From the NCBI RefSeq assembly GCF_900101435.1, contig NZ_FMZH01000004.1, forward strand, positions 2,615 through 66,614: a DNA stretch of 64,000 nt. Direction: 5' to 3'. Below are positions 26,001-57,551 of this stretch, in pieces. The notes beneath the pieces were generated by a model. The model did no database searches. It was not told where the DNA came from and saw only the letters and a list, made by a program, of their open reading frames with translations. Both the position numbers and the translations under genes were made by a program. The stretch comes from Pedobacter soli (GTDB lineage: Bacteria > Bacteroidota > Bacteroidia > Sphingobacteriales > Sphingobacteriaceae). The stretch's first letter is position 1. Every line of letters begins with the position of its first letter.

Positions 26001-29000
26001 GCGGTACCTTAGTTTTCCCTGCAGGTTCTACTGCAGGTGCAAGTCTGACCTTCACCGTTCCGATTATCGACGATAACCTGGTTGAAGGTGACGAAACCTT
26101 TAGTGGTGTTATCACTAACGTAAGTGGTGGCTTGGTAACCATCGGAAATGGTACTGCAGTAGTAACTATTATCGATAACGATTTGGCTGTTGCTACAATC
26201 ACTGCCGGTACTAACGGTAATGAGAACGGACCAGTGAACGGAACTTTCACGGTAACTTTAAATAATCCGGCTGCTGCCGATACCCAGTTAACTTACACCC
26301 TCGCAGGAACAGCAACTGAGGGTAGCGATTACAGCAATATCGTAACCAAAACCATCACCATTCCTGCAGGTCAAACCACTGCAACCATCACTATTCCGGT
26401 ATTAACCGATAATATTGTAGAAGGAACTGAAACGGTTGTTGCTACCTTAACAAATTCTGGCAATCCGTTAGTTACTTTAAGCAATACGCCTGCAAGTATT
26501 AATATTATCGACAACACTGAGGCAATAGTTACAGTAGCGGCAACTGCCGACGGGGCAGAGCCATCTACACCGGGTCAGTTTACCTTTACGCTAAGTCAGG
26601 TATCTACTACCGATACCCAGATTACCTATACTGTAAACGGTACAGCAACGAGCGGAACAGATTATACCTCAATTGGTAATACCGTTACTATCCCGGCCGG
26701 ACAAACCACGGCAACAGTATCGGTACCGGTATTGAACGATAACATTGTTGAAGGAACAGAAACCGTAGTTCTGACCATGAACGCTGCAACCAATAATGCT
26801 TCGATTGTTGCCAGCACTACGCCTGCAACAGTTAACATTACCGATAGCGGTTCTTCAATTGCTTCGATAAGTGCGGGTACAAACGGTAACGAGAATGGTC
26901 CGGTTAACGGAACATTTACAGTTACCTTAAATAACCCATCTGCTACCGATACACAGCTAACCTATACTTTAAGTGGAACAGCAACAGAAGGAAGCGATTA
27001 CAGCACAATTGTAACCAAAACTGTTACCATCTTAGCTGGTCAGACTACTGCAACTATCACTATTCCGGTATTAACTGATGCAATAGCAGAAGGTACAGAA
27101 ACGGTTATTGCTACCCTGGTATCTTCAAACAATCCACAAATTACCGCCAGCAATGTGCCTGCAACCATTACCATTGCCGATAACAATACGGCTACGGTTA
27201 GCATATCAACTGGCCCAACAGTTAACGAGGCAGCTGGTACCACTACATTTACGGTAACCCTAAGTGCTGCGGTTCAGGATGCATTTACAGTTGCTTATAC
27301 TACAAGCGACGGAACGGCTGCGGCAGGCTTAGACTATACAACTACCAGCGGAACACTAACGTTCCCTGCTGGTTCAGCTGCTGGCGCAACCTTAACGTTT
27401 ACTGTTCCGATCCTCGATGATAACATTATTGAAGGCGATCATACATTTAATGGTGTAATCAGTAGCGTAAGCGGAGGTTTGGTAACCATAGCCACTGGTA
27501 CGGCAACTACTACTATTATCGATAACGATTCGGCCATAGCTACCATTACAGCTGGTGTTGATGGTAACGAAAACGGTCCGGCAAACGGAACATTTATTGT
27601 AACCTTAAGTAAGCCATCGGCTACGGATACCCAGCTTAGCTATACTTTAGGCGGAACGGCAACTGAGGGCAGCGACTACAGTACAATTGTAACCAAAACG
27701 ATTACCATTCCTGCTGGTCAAACCACTGCAACCATTACCATTCCGGTATTGAACGATGCTGTTCTTGAAGGTGTTGAAACCGTAACAGCTACCCTGACTA
27801 CTTCTGGTAATCCGGCTATTACCCCAGATAATGTACCGGCAACCATAAATATTGCCGATAATAATGCCGCAACTGTAAGCATCTCTACCGCGCCAAGTAT
27901 TAACGAAGCAGCCGGAACGGCTACCTTTACGGTAACCTTAAATGCAGCAGTACAGCAGGCATTTAGTGTGGATTATAAAACCACCGATGGAACAGCTACA
28001 GCAGGTTTAGATTATACTGCAACCAGTGGAACCTTAACGTTCCCTGCGAATTCGCCTGCAGGTACCACTTTAACCTTTACCGTTCCGGTTATCGATGATA
28101 ACATTGTTGAAACTAACGAAACCTTTAATGGTGTAATCAGCAATGTAACAGGTGGTCTGGTAACCATCGATATCAATACGGCAACTACTACCATCGTTGA
28201 TAACGATGCAACAGTAGCTACCATTACAGCTGGTGTTGACGGTAACGAAAATGGCCCTGTTAACGGAACATTTACGGTAACCTTAAGCAAACCATCAGCT
28301 ACCGATACCCAGATAACCTATACTTTAGGCGGAACAGCAACTGAGGGTAGCGACTATACTGCGATTGTAACCAAAATCATTACCATCCCGGCTGGTCAAA
28401 CCTCGGCAACCATTACCATTCCGGTATTGAACGATGATGTTGTAGAAGGTACCGAAACCCTAATCGCCACACTGGGTACCTCGGCCAACCCTGGTGTAAC
28501 CGTAAGCAATGTTCCTGCAACCATCAACATCATCGATGGTACAACAGCTACAGTTACGGTAACCGCAACTGCTGATGGTGCTGAGCCATCAACTCCTGGT
28601 CAGTTTACCTTTACGTTAAGTCATCCATCTGCTACAGCTACACAGATTACTTATACCGTAAACGGAACTGCAACCAGCGGTACAGATTATACCTCAATTG
28701 GTACAACAATTACCATTCCGGCCGGACAAACTACGGTAACGCTTCCGGTTCCGGTATTGGATGATAACATCAACGAAGGAAACGAAACAGTGATTATAAC
28801 CATGAATGCAACTACCAGCAACCCATTAATCACTGCAAGTACAAGTCCGGCTACGGTTAACATCAGAGATAACCGCGCACCTGTTGCCACTGCACCGGCG
28901 ATAACGGTTAATGAGGATACCCCGGTAAATGGAACTATCACTGCCAGCGATCCTGATGGTAACCCGCTTACTTACACGGTAACTACACCACCGGCACACG

Positions 29001-31837
29001 GATCAGTAACTGTAAATCCTGATGGTACTTATACTTATACACCGGCACCAGATTACAACGGTACCGATACCTTTACGGTAACCGTAAGTGATGGCAAAGG
29101 TGGTACAACAACTGTAACCATTCCGGTAATTATTAATCCGGTAAATGATGCGCCGGTTGCAACAGCACCAGCCATTACAACCACTAAAAATACACCGGTT
29201 AACGGCACCATTACCGCAAGTGATGTAGACGGCGATCCGCTTATCTTTACGGTAACCACGCCACCGGCACACGGTACCGTAGTGGTTAATCCTGATGGAA
29301 CCTATACTTACACTCCAGCGAACAACTACAGCGGGGCAGATGTATTTACAGTAACCGTAAGTGATGGCAAAGGTGGTACCACAACGGTGACCATTAACGT
29401 AACTGTTAATCCAACCAATGTGGCTCCTGTTGCAACAGCTCCGGCAATTACTACCAATAAAAACACGCCGGTTAATAGCACCATTACCGCAACTGATGCA
29501 GACGGCGATCCGCTTACCTTTACGGTAACTACGCCGCCTGCACATGGTACTGTAGTGGTTAATCCTGACGGAACCTATACTTACACTCCAGCCAACAACT
29601 ACAGTGGGGCAGATGTATTTACAGTAACCGTAAGCGATGGCAAAGGTGGTACTACTACGGTAACCATTAATGTTACGGTTAGTCCAACCAATGCAGCACC
29701 AGTGGTAACCGCACCTGCGCTTAGTACTAATGAGGATACTCCTGCTAATGGTACCATTACTGCAACAGATGCAGACGGGGATCCGCTTACCTTTACGGTA
29801 ACTACACCTCCGGCACATGGTACAGTAGTGGTTAATCCTGATGGTACTTATAGTTACACACCTGCGCCAAATTATAACGGTACCGATACCTTTACGGTAA
29901 CCGTAAGCGATGGCAAAGGTGGTACAACTACTGTAACCATTTCGGTAACTATTAACGCGGTTAACGATGCACCGGTTGCTACAGCGCCTGCTATTACCAC
30001 GCCGCAAAATACTCCGGTTAACGGAACCATTACCGCAAGTGATGTAGATGGCGATCCGCTTACTTTCACCGTGACTACAGCTCCTGCACATGGTACCGTA
30101 GTGGTTAATCCTGATGGTACCTATACCTATACTCCAGCTGTGGGTTATTCAGGTAGCGATACCTTCACTGTAACCGTTAGCGATGGTAAAGGAGGTACTA
30201 CAACAGTAACTATTCCTGTAAACGTAACCTTGGTAGCCGCACCAACCATGAGCTTAACTAAAGCAGCTACAAACAGTGTAAGCAAAGTAGGTGATGTGAT
30301 CAATTACAACATCATTGTAACCAATACAGGTAATGTTGCCTTAAATAACGTTACAATAACTGATGCCGGCGCAGATGCAGGTTCTATTACTCCAGCCAGC
30401 ATTGCAACCTTACTGCCAGGCTCGAGCGTAACGGTAACGGCTAAACATACGGTTACCTTAACAGAAGTGAATAATGGTTCATTCACCAACCAGGCATCTG
30501 CAACAGCGCAGGTACAGGGTGGTGGTAACATCAATAAACTATCTGATGATCCAGGTACACCAGCAGTTGGCGATGCAACCGTAACTGCGATTGCTCCCGC
30601 ATCAACCATTACCCTGGTTAAAGCAGGTACATTAAGCGCTGACGGAAACAGTATCACCTATAACTTCAGCATTAAGAATACCGGAAATGTAACCCTGCAT
30701 GTGGTGAACCTGGTAGATGCCAAACTTGGACTGAACAAAACCTATTCTGGAAATGTTGCCCCAGGTGGTACCATTACTGATACTTATGTTTACCAGTTAA
30801 CCCAGGCCGATAAAGATGCGGGCAGCGTAACCAACTCTGCAAATGTGAACGCAAGAACACCTGCTAACCTGCCGGTAAGCGATGTGTCGGGTACAGCCGA
30901 AAATAACGATGCACCAACCATTACGGCAATTCCAACTACTGGATTGATAGCACTGGTTAAAACAGCATCATTTAACGGTAATAAGATCACTTACACCTTT
31001 ACCATTAAAAATACTGGTGCGGTGACCTTAAATACCATTACCTTAACCGATGCCAAACTTGGTTTAAACAATAAGGTAATTACGGTAACAGGCGGACTTG
31101 CACCTGGTGCAAGCACAACTGATGTTGAAGTTTATACTTTAACTCAGGCCGATAAAGACCTGGGTACGGTAACCAATACAGCAACAGTAAATGCTAAAAC
31201 AATTGGTGGAGCCAATGTAAGCGACGTTTCCGGAACGGCCGAGAGCAATAATACGGCAACAGTAACCAGCTTCCCTAAATCGCCTCGTGCGGTTGATGAT
31301 GCAGGTGGTACTGTAGCCAACAAACCTGTTGTAATCAGTGTACTCGATAACGACGATCCGGGTAACTCTACATTCGATAAATTAACTGTCGAAATCGTAA
31401 GTCAGCCTAAACATGGTACCGTAAAAGTAAATGCCGATGGTACGGTAACTTATACGCCAGATGCAGGCTATACCGGCGATGATGTATTTACCTATCGTGT
31501 AAAAGATGCTTACGGATATTATACAAACGTGGCTTCTGTAAACTTAACCGCCAACTTCACCGGTATTACTATACCAAACCTGTTTACACCTAACGGCGAT
31601 GGTATTAACGATACCTTCGAGATCATTGGTCTTAACCAATACCAGACCAGCGAACTGCAGATCGTGAACAGATGGGGTAATGAAGTTTTCCATGCTAAAG
31701 GTTACCAGAACAACTGGACAGGCGAGGGACTGAACGAAGGTACTTACTACTACTTACTGCGTGTTAAAAAAGCAAACAGTAACGATGTTGAAGTATATAA
31801 AGGTTACATTACATTAATCAGAGCGTTTAAAAAATAA
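8012..31837 (+). CDS. Giant Calx-beta/cadherin-like adhesin with T9SS type B sorting domain, 7,941 residues
   Basis: The start MNKNL matches that of the other complete giant gene at 35463. A long signal peptide follows: about 32 polar/aromatic residues, then a hydrophobic core [13 protein letters not shown] and cleavage near NHAFA. Domains: an unrecognised N-terminal head (about 52-550), a DUF11-like domain (about 560-690), about 55 Calx-beta domains (about 727-6954), five 91-residue cadherin-like/tandem-95 repeats (6956-7410), three DUF7507 repeats (near 7413, 7531, 7645), one Big_9-like domain ([10 protein letters not shown], near 7757), then the T9SS type B domain ([11 protein letters not shown], from about 7854). 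Calx-beta and cadherin-like folds normally bind calcium and build rigid rods, so this is most likely a very long surface adhesin. No RTX or LPXTG signal is seen. Its PorP/SprF partner begins 57 bp downstream. No frameshift is visible, though near-identical repeats could hide assembly errors. The ligand is unknown. Confidence 0.92.
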   Translation: MNKNLLSPCVPTRYFLTNNNYLTKYFGKYFKSAFFLALALLFINLNHAFADGSKDLYPSGATGNRAFLYTNINPAYAPDSWPFKTAGTHFVYAKAGEVIMASSSAVGLGSGAVRIYSPDGSITQTSTTNGFISNRVQELAGPKNGTADATANRYTPFQLVVPAGQDGIWRVEFIPPSGETNTTAQNSGTATVAADAAWMQGNTATGTTAVTMIAAWDVSVRTGTLATAGTFIPGRVYTNVMNFRINNVYTAGSGFYGRFYVLTKDGNAYRVSNNGQVGVGFTFFANSRGFTTAANGAGDPTYKSVNTSTNLNIKDPRTDDNANITHKIFYTSPASDMPTVSKINGLSDTWLKPAIISPQASGLTFLGVEGSSSSVSSKGAYIKFTSNVNGKYKITIPGNGNFIDRTLVGIATTGNMTVFWDGKAGSALNSSLPGAAVPPGTTVNSLKVQLFGAEVHFPFIDTEINPNGIIIEQLDASGNVISGNDIVYWDDSDITSTGTAPTPASGYPLTTSGVSSNANGHKWGANTATTATGDSEYGNNKALDTYAFTPGLENTESVSVTISQADLRVTSITPSVTTAKVGSTITYTVVLENLNNANSVSNVSGAVFGLEYPSGFVVSSVSAPVVNAGTASQTSSTIGATKFSATLNMSTGSRITYTITGTVGNALSNTTVAARATILRPADVGDPDATDESTTTFSGNADTECNGAPSGVGCNNIVTANAVTVPASVSIVATTPNASEPSTNGLFTVNLTSAVLGNTVVNYTISGNATNGVDYNTVTPLSGSVTILAGQTSATIPITVFDDNIVESTETVTLTINSVSNTLTPSTTTAFNAADLTATVNIADDDVATITVATTDGAEPGTNGSFLFTMNKPSSTNTTISYTVGGSAGNGTDYNTIAGTATILAGQTTVTVPVTIIDDLVSEPAENVILSGFSTNNAKITVTPTSSTVNITDNDASSIAINNISVAENVAGGNAVFTVTLTGAIQNAFTVNYATANGTAIAGSDYTNTTGTLTFPANSATGTTRTITVPILNDAISEPSEAFTVVLSGISAGPTTIATATGTGTITDDDASSLAINNVSVVENVAGGNAVFTVTLTGAIQNALTVDFATANGTAIAGSDYTSTTGTLTFPANSATGTTRTITVPILNDAISEPTEAFTVVLSNISAGPTTIATATGTGTITDDDASSIAINNVSVAENVAGGNAVFTVTLTGGIQNAVTVNYATANGTAIAGSDYTNTTGTLTFPANSPTGTTRTITVPILNDAISEPTEAFTVVLSGISAGPTTIATATGTGTITDDDVSSLAINNVSVVENVVGGNAVFTVTLTGAIQNAVTVDFATANGTAIAGSDYTATSGTLTFPANSPTGTTRTITVPILNDAISEPAEAFTVVLSNISAGPTTIATATGTGTITDDDVSSLSINNVSVVENVVGGNAVFTVTLTGAIQNAVTVDFATANGTAIAGSDYTATSGTLTFPANSPTGTTRTITVPILNDAISEPTEAFTVVLSNISAGPTTIATATGTGTITDDDASSLAINNVSVVENVAGGNAVFTVTLTGAIQNALTVDFATANGTAIAGSDYTSTSGTLTFPANSATGTTRTITVPILNDAISEPSEAFTVVLSNISAGPTTIATATGTGTITDDDASSLAINNVSVVENVAGGNAVFTVTLTGGIQNAVTVDFATANGTAIAGSDYTSTTGSLTFPANSPTGTTRTITVPILNDAISEPTEAFTVVLSNISAGPTTIATATGTGTITDDDASSLAINNVSVVENVAGGNAVFTVTLTGGIQNAVTVNYATANGTAIAGSDYTNTTGTLTFPANSPTGTTRTITVPILNDAISEPTEAFTVALSNISAGPTTIATATGTGTITDDDASIASITPGVNGNENGPVNGTFTVTLSNAASTDTQITYSLGGTATEGSDYSTIATKTITIPAGQTTGTITIPVLTDNLVEGNETVIATLVSSNSPLVSITTTPADKTATINILDNNTATVSISATPTSVNEGAGTATFTVTLSNAVQNAFSVNYTTTNGTAIAGQDYTATSGTLNFPANSAAGSTLTFTVPITDDNIVEPSETFNGTLTGVTGGLVTIGTGSAAVTIIDNDSSVASIAPGVNGNETGPVQGTFIVTLSKPASTDTQITYTLGGTATEGSDYSTIATKTITIPAGQTTGTIVINVLQDALTESTETVIATLGTSNNAVTVNTTPASIDILDANTSSVSISTTPTVNEAAGTATFTVTLNNAVQSAFSVNYATANGTATAGADYTATSGTLNFPANSPAGTALTFTVPIINDNIAEPNETFTATLSGITGGVVVISNATATATIVDNDAATVSIAAGTPGSENGPVNGTFTVTLSNPSSTDTQITYTLGGTATEGSDYSAIATKTITIPAGQTTGTITIPVLTDNIVEGTETVVATLVSTNSALVTVTPTPANKTATINITDNTTATVTVAATTNGAEPNTQGLFTFTLSNVSTTDTQIAYTVTGSATSGTDYTSIGTSITIPAGQTSVTLPVIVLDDTFAEPTESVILTMTAATNNPAITANTSPATVNITDNDNATVAVNNVTVAENGGNATFTVTLSGNVQDAFTVNYSTTNGTAVSGTDYTATSGSVTFPAGSVSGTTRTFNIPVINDNIAELTETFTVKLNSVSAGSVVTIPAAGATGTATITDDDAANVAINSVSALENAGNMTFTVTLTGNIQDAVSINYATTDNTAIAGSDYTAKTGVITFPAGSVSGATQTILIPITDDNVTEASESFKVTLSNATAPVTITQPEGIGTITDNDPATVSISATPTSVNEAAGTATFTVTLSNAVQAGFSVDYATANGTANAGSDYTATSGTLNFPAGSAAGATLTFTVPIINDNVVEPSETFSASINNVSGNLVTIGTSTASVTIIDNDTAIATITPGTPGNENGPVNGTFTVTLSNPSSTDTQITYTLGGTATEGSDYSTIVTKTITIPAGQTTGTITIPVLTDNIVEGTETVIATLASTNNPAVTASNTPATINISDNTTATVTVAGTADGAEPNTPGKFTFTLSNVSTTDTQITYAVGGSATSGADYTAIGTTVTIPAGQTTATVTVPVLDDNIAEGTETVILTMTAATSNPSVTASTTPASINITDNDTAVATIAAGTPGNENGPVNGTFTVTLSNPSAQPTTITYTLGGTATEGSDYSTIVTKTITIPAGQTTGTITIPVLTDNLVEGVETVIATLATSGNPLVSVSNTPATINILDNNTASVSISATPTSVDEAAGTATFTVTLSAAVQNAFSVDYATANGTATAGSDYTATSGTLNFPAGSAAGATLTFTVPIINDNVVEPGETFNATISNVTGGLVTIATSSATLTITDNDTSVATITPGINGNETGPVNGTFTVTLSNPSSTDTQITYTLGGTATEGSDYSTIVTKTITIPAGQTTGTITIPVLTDNLTEGAETVIATLATTNNPSVSISNTPATINVLDANTASVSISTTPTVDEAAGTATFTVTLNNAVQNAFSVDYATANGTATAGLDYTATSGTLNFPANAAAGTTLTFTVPVIDDNIAEPSETFTATLSNITGGVVAINTATATATIVDNDASVATIAAGITGNENGPVNGTFTVTLSKPSSTDTQLTYTLGGTATEGSDYSTLATHTITIPAGQTTGTITIPVLTDNLVEGVETVIATLATSGNPLVSVSNTPATINILDNNTATVSISATPASIDEADGTATFTVTLSSAVQNAFSVDYATANGTATAGAGLDYTATSGTLTFPAGSAAGTTLTFTVPVNDDNLIEPSETFNGTINNITGGLVTIATSSATVTITDNDSAVATITPGINGNETGPVNGTFIVTLSNPSSTDTQFTYTLGGTATQGSDYSTIVTKVVTIPAGQTTGTITIPVLTDAITESIETVIATLTTSNNPSVTVNNTPATINILDANTASVSISTTPTVDEAAGTATFTVTLNNAVQDAFSVDYATANGTATAGLDYTATNGTLNFPAGSAAGAFLTFTVPINDDNIAEPSETFTATLSNITGGVVLISNATATATIVDNDVSVASIAAGITGNENGPVNGTFTVSLSKPSSTDTQLTYTLGGTATEGSDYSTIATQTITIPAGQTTGTITIPVLTDNVVEGVETVIATLVSSGNPLVSVSTTPASIDILDNNTATVSISATPTNINEAAGTATFTVTLSAAVQNAFSVDYATANGTAIAGSDYTAASGTLTFPAGSAAGATLTFTVPVNDDNLVEANETFNATISNITGGLVTIATNSASVTITDNDSAVATITAGVNGNETGPVNGTFTVTLSNPSSTDTQITYTLGGTATEGSDYSTIGAKTITIPAGQTTGTITIPVLTDAITEGVETVIATLGTSGNPAITIDATPATINILDANTASVSISTTPTVDEGAGTATFTVTLNNAVQDAFSVNYATANGTATAGSDYTATTGTLNFPANAAAGTTLTFTVPITDDNIAEANETFTATLSGITGGVVVISNATATATILDNDAVVATITAGTPGNENGPVNGTFTVTLSKPSSTDTQLTYTLGGTATEGSDYLTIVTKTITIPAGQTTGTITIPVLTDNVVEGTETVTATLTTSGSPLVTVSNTPASINITDNTTATVTVAATNDGAEPTTPGLFTFTLSNVSTTDTQITYTVSGTATGGLDYTSIGTTVTIPAGQTTATVNVPVLNDNIAEGTETVILTMTAATSNPSITAITTPATVNIIDDDTAVATITAGTSGNENGPLNGTFTVTLSNPSSQPTTLTYSLGGTATEGSDYSAIVTKTITIPAGQTTGTITIPVLTDNIIEGTETVTATLTNSANPLVSISNTPATINIDDNTTATVTVAATTNGAEPATPGLFTFTLSNVSTSDTQITYTVTGSATSGVDYTAIGTTVTIPAGQTAATVSVPVIDDNIAEGTETVILTMTAATSNPSITANTTPAVINITDNDTSVASIAAGTNGNENGPANGTFVVTLSNPSSQPTTITYTIGGTATEGSDYSNIVTKTVTIPAGQTTATITIPVLTDNLVEGVETVVVTLGTSNNALVSVSNTPASIDIIDNTSATVTVTATANGAEPATPGQFTFTLSNVSTTPTQITYTVGGSATSGLDYTSIGTTVTIPAGQTTATVSVPVLNDNLVEGIETVVLTMSATTSNPSITASTTPATVNITDNDTAIATITPGVNGNENGPVSGTFIVTLSNPSSTDTQITYTVGGTATEGSDYSTIVKTITIPAGQTTGTITIPVLADAIVEGTETVVISLTGTNNPLVNVNSTPASINILDNNTATVSISTTPVINENAGTATFTVTLSAAVQNAFSVDYRTTDGTATAGLDYTATSGTLTFPANSPAGTTLTFTVPIADDNLVEPSETFSAALSNVSNTLVSIATGTATVTITDNDTAVASIAPGTNGNETGPVNGTFIVTLSNPSATDTQLTYTLGGTATEGSDYTAITTKVITIPAGETTGTITIPVIADAVAESIETVIATLGTSNNAAVSVNTTPASINILDANTANVSISINAASVTEAVGTVTLSVTLNVAVQNSFTVDYATADGTAKAGLDYAATSGTLTFPANSPAGTVLNVVIPIIDDNLIETSESFTVGLSNVQGADVAIGTSPATVNIADNDSAVATIVAGTNANETGLVNGSFNVTLSNPSSTPTTLTFTLAGTATESADYGAVTKTIIIPAGATSGTITIPVMADGVAEGTETVVATLTASSNAAITVSNTPASINILDADVATVSIATTPVINEDAGTATFVVTLSNAVQNSFSVNYGTTDGTATGGLDYTATNGTLTFPANAAAGTSLTFTVPVTDDNLVEPSETFSASLSGITGDVVTIATSSATVTITDNDNSVASITAGTNGNENGPVNGTYTVTLSNPSSTDTQLTFTVGGTATEGGDYNTITKTIIIPAGQTTGTIAIPVISDNVVEGNETVIVTLTGSNNSAVTVNNTPATINIIDNNLVTASISVALASVNEAAGTATFTVTLSGSVQDAFTVDYITADGTAKAGLDYVATSGTLVFPAGSTAGASLTFTVPIIDDNLVEGDETFSGVITNVSGGLVTIGNGTAVVTIIDNDLAVATITAGTNGNENGPVNGTFTVTLNNPAAADTQLTYTLAGTATEGSDYSNIVTKTITIPAGQTTATITIPVLTDNIVEGTETVVATLTNSGNPLVTLSNTPASINIIDNTEAIVTVAATADGAEPSTPGQFTFTLSQVSTTDTQITYTVNGTATSGTDYTSIGNTVTIPAGQTTATVSVPVLNDNIVEGTETVVLTMNAATNNASIVASTTPATVNITDSGSSIASISAGTNGNENGPVNGTFTVTLNNPSATDTQLTYTLSGTATEGSDYSTIVTKTVTILAGQTTATITIPVLTDAIAEGTETVIATLVSSNNPQITASNVPATITIADNNTATVSISTGPTVNEAAGTTTFTVTLSAAVQDAFTVAYTTSDGTAAAGLDYTTTSGTLTFPAGSAAGATLTFTVPILDDNIIEGDHTFNGVISSVSGGLVTIATGTATTTIIDNDSAIATITAGVDGNENGPANGTFIVTLSKPSATDTQLSYTLGGTATEGSDYSTIVTKTITIPAGQTTATITIPVLNDAVLEGVETVTATLTTSGNPAITPDNVPATINIADNNAATVSISTAPSINEAAGTATFTVTLNAAVQQAFSVDYKTTDGTATAGLDYTATSGTLTFPANSPAGTTLTFTVPVIDDNIVETNETFNGVISNVTGGLVTIDINTATTTIVDNDATVATITAGVDGNENGPVNGTFTVTLSKPSATDTQITYTLGGTATEGSDYTAIVTKIITIPAGQTSATITIPVLNDDVVEGTETLIATLGTSANPGVTVSNVPATINIIDGTTATVTVTATADGAEPSTPGQFTFTLSHPSATATQITYTVNGTATSGTDYTSIGTTITIPAGQTTVTLPVPVLDDNINEGNETVIITMNATTSNPLITASTSPATVNIRDNRAPVATAPAITVNEDTPVNGTITASDPDGNPLTYTVTTPPAHGSVTVNPDGTYTYTPAPDYNGTDTFTVTVSDGKGGTTTVTIPVIINPVNDAPVATAPAITTTKNTPVNGTITASDVDGDPLIFTVTTPPAHGTVVVNPDGTYTYTPANNYSGADVFTVTVSDGKGGTTTVTINVTVNPTNVAPVATAPAITTNKNTPVNSTITATDADGDPLTFTVTTPPAHGTVVVNPDGTYTYTPANNYSGADVFTVTVSDGKGGTTTVTINVTVSPTNAAPVVTAPALSTNEDTPANGTITATDADGDPLTFTVTTPPAHGTVVVNPDGTYSYTPAPNYNGTDTFTVTVSDGKGGTTTVTISVTINAVNDAPVATAPAITTPQNTPVNGTITASDVDGDPLTFTVTTAPAHGTVVVNPDGTYTYTPAVGYSGSDTFTVTVSDGKGGTTTVTIPVNVTLVAAPTMSLTKAATNSVSKVGDVINYNIIVTNTGNVALNNVTITDAGADAGSITPASIATLLPGSSVTVTAKHTVTLTEVNNGSFTNQASATAQVQGGGNINKLSDDPGTPAVGDATVTAIAPASTITLVKAGTLSADGNSITYNFSIKNTGNVTLHVVNLVDAKLGLNKTYSGNVAPGGTITDTYVYQLTQADKDAGSVTNSANVNARTPANLPVSDVSGTAENNDAPTITAIPTTGLIALVKTASFNGNKITYTFTIKNTGAVTLNTITLTDAKLGLNNKVITVTGGLAPGASTTDVEVYTLTQADKDLGTVTNTATVNAKTIGGANVSDVSGTAESNNTATVTSFPKSPRAVDDAGGTVANKPVVISVLDNDDPGNSTFDKLTVEIVSQPKHGTVKVNADGTVTYTPDAGYTGDDVFTYRVKDAYGYYTNVASVNLTANFTGITIPNLFTPNGDGINDTFEIIGLNQYQTSELQIVNRWGNEVFHAKGYQNNWTGEGLNEGTYYYLLRVKKANSNDVEVYKGYITLIRAFKK
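10877..13636 (+). repeat. Eight tandem 345-bp Calx-beta units
   Basis: Eight copies start at 10877, 11222, 11567, 11912, 12257, 12602, 12947 and 13292, each exactly 345 bp (115 residues). The encoded unit runs from [18 protein letters not shown] through [18 protein letters not shown] to [10 protein letters not shown]. Copies differ at only a few residues and scattered synonymous sites, which marks this as the most recently expanded or homogenised part of the gene. Confidence 0.93.
17720..21799 (+). repeat. Three higher-order repeats of about 1.36 kb (four Calx-beta domains each)
   Basis: Units lie at 17720-19078 (1,359 bp), 19079-20443 (1,365 bp) and 20444-21799 (1,356 bp). Each encodes the same four-domain series: SISATPxxxxEAxG, [26 protein letters not shown], and IAAG/[15 protein letters not shown] with [13 protein letters not shown]. 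The second unit has two extra residues ([10 protein letters not shown]). The paralogue at 35463 has the series once. Confidence 0.85.
28877..30241 (+). repeat. Five 273-bp cadherin-like (tandem-95/VCBS-type) repeats
   Basis: Copies start at 28877, 29150, 29423, 29696 and 29969, an exact 273-bp (91-residue) period. Each contains [38 protein letters not shown] and [18 protein letters not shown], typical of bacterial cadherin-like repeats. Two homologous copies with the same period occur at 54135-54680. Confidence 0.88.
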
Positions 31838-31849
31838 GATAAGAGGCTT

Positions 31850-31881
31850 AGCCGGGCCTGGTTTTTAAACCAGACCCGGCT
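31850..31881 (+). promoter_or_regulatory. Intercistronic hairpin between adhesin and PorP/SprF copy 2
   Basis: A GC-rich stem pairs 31850-31864 with 31867-31881 with one C/A mismatch. Only three T residues follow, so it is a weak terminator at best; attenuation or mRNA processing/stability is equally possible. The matching gap at 56280-56302 lacks it, while the flanking bases are otherwise the same. Confidence 0.6.
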
Positions 31882-31894
31882 TTAAGATATTAAG

Positions 31895-32869
31895 ATGATG
31901 AAGAAATTAATAGGATTTATAGCAGGTTCGTTCATAATGCTTTCGCAGGGCGTATTTGCGCAACAGGATGCCCAGTATAGCCAGTACATGTTCAACGGCA
32001 TCTATATCAATCCGGCCTATGCGGGCTATAAAGAGGTGTTGAATGTACACAGCTTTTACCGGAGTCAGTGGACAGGTATTACCGGTGCACCTAGAAGTAT
32101 GTCGCTCGCGGTTGATGCCATTGCCAACAGCGGTAACGTGGGACTGGCTTTGCAGGTGGCCAGCGATAAACTGGGTGCCCAAACCAACCTGAGCATTTAT
32201 GGCAACTACGCATACCGCATCAGGATGAACGATGATGGCAGCTCGCGCCTGGCACTGGGCCTGGGTGTGGGGATGGTACAGCTGGGTATTGATGGTTCGA
32301 TGCTGAACCCCAATAATCCAGAACCCAATCAGCCGGTAGGCGTGCAAAGTACTATTGTACCCGATGCCAGGGCAGGTGTGTATTTTGCCAACGATAAATA
32401 CTATGCCGGTTTCTCGGTCGATAACCTCATTGCAACTTATATTGATATAGACCGTTATGCCTTTATCCCTCAACCCAAGCCACATTACTATCTAACAGCC
32501 GGGGCCTTGTTTCCACTTTCTGAAAATTTTCAGATAAAGCCTTCTTTTTTATTGAAAGATGATCGCGGTGGCCCAACCAGTTTAGATGTAAACGCCTTTT
32601 TAATGATTAAAGATTTTATATGGATCGGCGGGTCATATCGTACCGGGGTAAAATTGTATGATAAAAGCTACCTGCAAAAAGATTTAACGCCACGCAACTC
32701 AGCAGTTGCTGCGATCCAGATTTTCCCTTCCGAGAAAATCCGGATTGGTTATGGTTACGATTTCTCTATTGGGCCACTACAGGGCTACAGCAGCGGTACG
32801 CACGAGATTTCAATCGCCTACTCATTTATCAGACAGAACATCAGGGTGTCTACTCCGAGGGTGTTTTAA
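31895..32869 (+). CDS. PorP/SprF-family outer-membrane protein, copy 2
   Basis: This 324-residue protein begins MMKK (a second ATG three bases on could also be used) and has a signal peptide ending near GVFA, before QQDAQYSQYMFN. The family features are those of copy 1, including the conserved QNIRVSTPRVF end of the last beta-strand. It differs from copy 1 by about seven mature residues and from copy 3 by about fifteen, whereas the signal peptides and synonymous codon positions differ much more. It lies 57 bp after the 7,941-residue adhesin and 46 bp before the PorE-like gene, forming a probable three-gene unit. Inferred role: export or attachment partner of that adhesin in the outer membrane. 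Confidence 0.92.
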   Translation: MMKKLIGFIAGSFIMLSQGVFAQQDAQYSQYMFNGIYINPAYAGYKEVLNVHSFYRSQWTGITGAPRSMSLAVDAIANSGNVGLALQVASDKLGAQTNLSIYGNYAYRIRMNDDGSSRLALGLGVGMVQLGIDGSMLNPNNPEPNQPVGVQSTIVPDARAGVYFANDKYYAGFSVDNLIATYIDIDRYAFIPQPKPHYYLTAGALFPLSENFQIKPSFLLKDDRGGPTSLDVNAFLMIKDFIWIGGSYRTGVKLYDKSYLQKDLTPRNSAVAAIQIFPSEKIRIGYGYDFSIGPLQGYSSGTHEISIAYSFIRQNIRVSTPRVF

Positions 32870-32885
32870 ATACACAATATTTTAA

Positions 32886-32893
32886 TATTTTTG
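32886..32893 (+). promoter_or_regulatory. Possible -7 box upstream of the PorE-like gene
   Basis: TATTTTTG fits TAnnTTTG and lies 22 bp before the start codon, in the 46-bp gap after PorP/SprF copy 2. No clear TTG is seen at the expected -33 distance. It may give the PorE-like gene independent expression, or be chance. Confidence 0.3.
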
Positions 32894-32915
32894 ATCAAAT
32901 TAGCTAAACATTATA

Positions 32916-34877
32916 ATGAAGAAAATTTTAATAGGAACCTGTTTTTCTGCATATTGTTTATTTGCCCTCAACTTTTCAGCAAATGCACAGTATGTTTTAA
33001 AAGATGCTGATAAACAGTACGAACTATTCAATTACAGCAAAGCAATAGATTTATACGAACAGGCCTATAAAAAGAAACCTACCCTGCACACGGCAGAACG
33101 TTTGGCTAGTGCCTATGTATTGGTTTTTAATTATAAACAGGCCGAAAGCTGGTATGCCATTGCAGCTAAAATGCCTGGCAGTAAAGCCGAAAATATCCTG
33201 GGCTATGCCAAAGCTTTACAACAAAACTCGAAATACAGCGAAGCCAAAGTACAGTACCTGAATTATATCGAAAAAAAGAAGGATGTATCCGAAAAGCAGC
33301 AGGCGGTTTGGATTTCTTCATGCGATTCGGCCTTGAAATGGATAAAGAATCCTAAAAAGGTTGAATTGATTAATCAGAAAGCCCTAAACAGCCCGCAATC
33401 AGATTGGGGTGCTGTTAACTACCAGGGCGGTGTGGTATTTACTTCCGATAGGTCGGATGCCCGCTTTGAAACACAGGAAGGTAAACCTTTTTTAAGGTTC
33501 GATGGAAGCAAAGAGCCAGATAAAAAGGTTTATGGCTGGACAGGTAACGGATATTTGAAGTTGTATATCAAAACCTCGCCGGCCGATAGTTTACAGTTGT
33601 TCCCCATTAAAGCCGGAACACGCTACCACGTAGGCTCAGCAAGTTTTACGGCTGATGGTAAAACCATGTATTTTACCTTAACGCGCATTACCAATGAGCT
33701 TGAGCGACTGAAAAAACAACCCACTACAGTTAATGTCGAGATTTTTAGCAGCACAAAAGGAGCCGATGGTACCTGGGGCGAACCCGTTTCTTTTGCCTAT
33801 AATAATGTAAACCAGTATTCGGTAGGCGATCCTTTTATTACCACTGATGGAAACAGCCTTTATTTTGCTTCCAATATGCCAGGTGGTGTGGGCGGAACCG
33901 ATATTTATGTTTGTTTAAAAACCGACGCAGGCGAGTGGGGAAAACCGGTTAACCTGAAAGAAATTAATACCGAAGGTAATGAGCGAAGTCCGGTTTTTGA
34001 TGAGAAAGATAATTTTTACTTTTCTACTGATGGCCGTACCGGAATGGGTGGACTTGACGTGTACCAGGCTTTAAGAACCGGCGCTGGTATTGGTAAAGTA
34101 GAAAACCTGGGTTATCCTTTCAACTCTCCTCAGGATGATTTTGGTTTCAGTTTAAACGAAAAGGGAGGTATTGTTTACCTTTCCTCTAACCGCGAAGGTG
34201 GTTTAGGCAGCGATGATATTTACACCATCGACCAGAAAATGATTTTGGCTTTCAAACTCGAAGGTCGTGTTTTAGATAAAGAGAGTGGTCAGCCAATTGC
34301 AGGTGCTTTGGTTACTTTAGCCAAAGTAAACGGTGGTAGTTTAAAAACAGAATCTGATGAAAACGGTACCTACCGTTTTGATCTCGCCAAAGAATCAGAA
34401 TATAATGTGTCTGCCGAAAAAACCGGCTACAGGGTAGATGCAGAAAACCTGGCTACCATTGGTTTAACCACTTCTGCCGTACTAAAAGAAGATTTACACT
34501 TAGAAGCCGTGGTAATTGACAAAGCCATCCGCATCGAAAATATTTACTATGATTTTGATAAATGGAACATCCGTGCCGATGCTGCGGTAGAGCTGGATAA
34601 GCTGGTAAAAATCATGGCCGATAACCCAACCATCTGGATCGAGTTAGGCTCGCATACCGATAGTAGGGGTAAAGACAAGTATAACCTCGATTTATCGCAA
34701 AAACGTGCCGAATCTGCGGTACAATACATCATCTCCAAGGGGATCAATAAAAACCGGATAACGGCAAAAGGATACGGCGAAACCCAGCTGTTAAATAAAT
34801 GCGCCAACGGGGTAAATTGTACCGAAGAAGAGCATCAGTTAAACAGAAGAACCGAGTTTAAAATTGTAAAACAATAA
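32916..34877 (+). CDS. PorE-like OmpA-family protein (TPR, PD40 propeller, carboxypeptidase-regulatory-like, OmpA C)
   Basis: The 653-residue product has a signal peptide (MKKILIG ... NFSANA, then QY). Residues about 26-140 are TPR-like helices (YELFNYSKAIDLYEQAYKKKP). Residues about 155-435 form a PD40/WD40-like propeller with repeated motifs such as ASFTADGKTMYFT, FITTDGNSLYFASNMPGG and GIVYLSSNREGGLGSDDIY. Residues about 445-520 are a CarboxypepD_reg-like domain (LEGRVLDKESGQPIAGALV). Residues about 545-653 are an OmpA C-terminal domain with ELGSHTDSRG and NLDLSQKRA, the latter carrying the Asp and Arg that bind diaminopimelate in peptidoglycan. This architecture is that of PorE (PG1058) of Porphyromonas gingivalis, an accessory T9SS protein at the outer membrane/peptidoglycan interface. 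Many Bacteroidota have several such proteins, so it could instead be a dedicated anchor for this adhesin locus. Confidence 0.88.
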   Translation: MKKILIGTCFSAYCLFALNFSANAQYVLKDADKQYELFNYSKAIDLYEQAYKKKPTLHTAERLASAYVLVFNYKQAESWYAIAAKMPGSKAENILGYAKALQQNSKYSEAKVQYLNYIEKKKDVSEKQQAVWISSCDSALKWIKNPKKVELINQKALNSPQSDWGAVNYQGGVVFTSDRSDARFETQEGKPFLRFDGSKEPDKKVYGWTGNGYLKLYIKTSPADSLQLFPIKAGTRYHVGSASFTADGKTMYFTLTRITNELERLKKQPTTVNVEIFSSTKGADGTWGEPVSFAYNNVNQYSVGDPFITTDGNSLYFASNMPGGVGGTDIYVCLKTDAGEWGKPVNLKEINTEGNERSPVFDEKDNFYFSTDGRTGMGGLDVYQALRTGAGIGKVENLGYPFNSPQDDFGFSLNEKGGIVYLSSNREGGLGSDDIYTIDQKMILAFKLEGRVLDKESGQPIAGALVTLAKVNGGSLKTESDENGTYRFDLAKESEYNVSAEKTGYRVDAENLATIGLTTSAVLKEDLHLEAVVIDKAIRIENIYYDFDKWNIRADAAVELDKLVKIMADNPTIWIELGSHTDSRGKDKYNLDLSQKRAESAVQYIISKGINKNRITAKGYGETQLLNKCANGVNCTEEEHQLNRRTEFKIVKQ

Positions 34878-34910
34878 GCTTTTAAGGTTAAAAATATATT
34901 TGAATTTTGT

Positions 34911-34946
34911 AGAAGTCTCCGTCAAAAGCGGGGACTTCTTTTTTTT
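34911..34946 (+). terminator. Intrinsic terminator of the PorP/SprF-PorE-like unit
   Basis: A 10-bp stem, AGAAGTCTCC (34911-34920) with GGGGACTTCT (34930-34939), one G-T pair, 9-nt loop, runs straight into eight T residues. It lies 34 bp after the stop codon of the PorE-like gene. Confidence 0.88.
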
Positions 34947-56279
<21,333 letters not shown>

Positions 56280-56302
56280 GATAAGGGCTTTAAGATATCA
56301 AG

Positions 56303-57277
56303 ATGATGAAGAAATTAAGAGTACTTATAGCAGGTTGGTTGCTATTGCTTTCGCAGCTTGTATTTGCGCAGCAGGATGCCCAATACAGCCAATATATGTT
56401 CAACGGCATCTATATCAATCCGGCCTATGCGGGCTATAAAGAAGTGCTGAATGTGCACAGCTTTTACCGGAGCCAGTGGACGGGTATTACCGGCGCCCCA
56501 CGGAGTATGTCGCTGGCGGTCGATGCTATTGCCAACAGCGGTAATGTAGGTTTGGCACTTCAGGTGGCCAGCGATAAGTTAGGTGCACAAACCAACCTGA
56601 GTATTTATGGCAACTACGCTTACCGCATCCGGATGAATGATGATGGCAGCTCGCGCCTGGCCCTGGGCTTAGGCGTGGGTATGGTACAGCTGGGTATCGA
56701 TGGTTCAATGCTGAATCCCAATAATCCCGAACCTAACCAACCTGTAGGCGTGCAAACTACCATCGTGCCCGACGCGAGGGCAGGAATATATTTCGCCAAC
56801 GATCAATATTATGCCGGTTTTTCGGTCGATAACCTCATTGCCACCTACATCAATATCGACCGTTATGCCTTTATCCCTCAACCCAAACCGCATTATTATT
56901 TAACTGCAGGCGCTTTGTTCCCACTTTCCGAAAACTTCCAGATCAAACCTTCCTTTCTGTTGAAAGACGACCGCGGAGGCCCAACCAGCCTGGATGTAAA
57001 TGCCTTTTTGATGATCAAAGATTTTCTTTGGGTGGGCGGCTCGTACCGTACAGGAGTGAAACTCTATAATAAAAGTTATCTGCAGCGCGACCTTACCCCG
57101 CGTAACTCAGCAGTTGCTGCGATACAGCTTTTTCCATCAGAGAAAATCAGGATCGGTTATGGTTACGACTTTTCTATCGGCCCGCTACAGGGTTACAGCA
57201 GTGGTACGCACGAAATTTCTTTATCTTACTCATTCATCAAACCTAATATCAGAGTAATGAGCCCAAGGGTATTCTAA
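56303..57277 (+). CDS. PorP/SprF-family outer-membrane protein, copy 3
   Basis: A 324-residue protein with signal peptide MMKKLRVLIAG... ending near LVFA before QQDAQYSQYMFN; the signal-peptide core (WLLLLSQ) differs clearly from those of copies 1 and 2. The mature barrel keeps all family motifs and differs from copy 2 by about fifteen mostly conservative residues, clustered toward the C-terminus (SLSYSFIKPNIRVMSPRVF). It starts 23 bp after the stop of the 6,938-residue adhesin, without the hairpin found in the equivalent gap upstream of copy 2. Inferred role: outer-membrane export or attachment partner for that adhesin. Confidence 0.92.
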   Translation: MMKKLRVLIAGWLLLLSQLVFAQQDAQYSQYMFNGIYINPAYAGYKEVLNVHSFYRSQWTGITGAPRSMSLAVDAIANSGNVGLALQVASDKLGAQTNLSIYGNYAYRIRMNDDGSSRLALGLGVGMVQLGIDGSMLNPNNPEPNQPVGVQTTIVPDARAGIYFANDQYYAGFSVDNLIATYINIDRYAFIPQPKPHYYLTAGALFPLSENFQIKPSFLLKDDRGGPTSLDVNAFLMIKDFLWVGGSYRTGVKLYNKSYLQRDLTPRNSAVAAIQLFPSEKIRIGYGYDFSIGPLQGYSSGTHEISLSYSFIKPNIRVMSPRVF

Positions 57278-57400
57278 AAACATATCCCTGCTATGATCTT
57301 CATAGGTATGTCTATTTTTAAACGGAAATATAGCTGCTAATCAATATCCCATCTACCCATCTGATGCTGCATATCACCAGGTGTTGTTTCATAATTTTCC

Positions 57401-57424
57401 ATGGTCTGTGTCTCCACAGACCAT
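57401..57424. repeat. Perfect 10-bp hairpin, REP-like candidate
   Basis: ATGGTCTGTG and CACAGACCAT pair perfectly around a TCTC loop. It lies four bases before a larger palindrome. No T run follows, so it is not a standard terminator on its own. A dispersed genomic hairpin element is a possibility. Confidence 0.5.
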
Positions 57425-57428
57425 CCTT

Positions 57429-57475
57429 AAACCATAAACCTCGCAGGTTTTTAAAACCTGCGAGGTTTATGGTTT
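57429..57475. repeat. 47-bp near-perfect palindrome
   Basis: Two 23-bp arms (57429-57451 and 57453-57475) are exact reverse complements around one T. The core is CCTCGCAGG / CCTGCGAGG. It may end transcription from the adhesin side, but no long T run follows. Together with the adjoining hairpin it looks like an inserted repeat element rather than a simple terminator. Confidence 0.65.
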
Positions 57476-57493
57476 GGCTAAAAATGTTAGTAT

Positions 57494-57508
57494 TTTGTTT
57501 AAAACAAA
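57494..57508. promoter_or_regulatory. Candidate operator of the dinB-dnaE operon
   Basis: TTTGTTT-A-AAACAAA is a perfect 7+7 palindrome about 36 bp upstream of the TAATTTTG box and 69 bp upstream of the dinB ATG. It could bind a LexA-like or XRE/S24-type repressor, which would suit a damage-inducible operon. No known SOS box of this phylum is claimed. Confidence 0.35.
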
Positions 57509-57543
57509 TCACGCTTTATTTTTATTAAAACTAAAAATATTAG

Positions 57544-57551
57544 TAATTTTG
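57544..57551 (+). promoter_or_regulatory. Probable -7 box of the dinB-dnaE operon
   Basis: TAATTTTG matches TAnnTTTG and ends 25 bp before the dinB ATG at 57577. This would give a leader of about 20 nt. The -33 region is T-rich without a clear TTG. Confidence 0.45.

Larger units (their letters stand above)
10191..28873 (+). repeat. Array of about 55 Calx-beta domains
   Basis: I count about 55 domains by their C-terminal ITDND/ILDNN/LDANT-type ends. After the first ten they alternate between subtypes: an '[18 protein letters not shown]' type with [15 protein letters not shown], and an '[19 protein letters not shown]' type with [11 protein letters not shown] and [13 protein letters not shown]; a third type carries VAATxDGAEPxTPG. 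Acidic residues at domain ends fit Ca2+ sites of Calx-beta folds. The order matches the array of the adhesin at 35463. Confidence 0.85.

Noticed and set aside
10381..30091. Dozens of regularly spaced minus-strand open frames of 60-117 codons (and one of 362 codons at 29003-30091) opposite the adhesin repeats
   Set aside because: They recur with the repeat period and their translations are simple Val/Ser/Leu-rich mirrors of the repeat codons; they are shadows of the sense frame.
8012..31837. Type I (RTX) or sortase-anchored adhesin
   Set aside because: No GGxGxD nonapeptide block, no LPXTG, no type I C-terminal signal; the C-terminus is a T9SS type B domain and an N-terminal signal peptide is present.
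57318..57512. 64-codon minus-strand frame between PorP/SprF copy 3 and dinB
   Set aside because: It is made largely of the two palindromic elements and has no family features.
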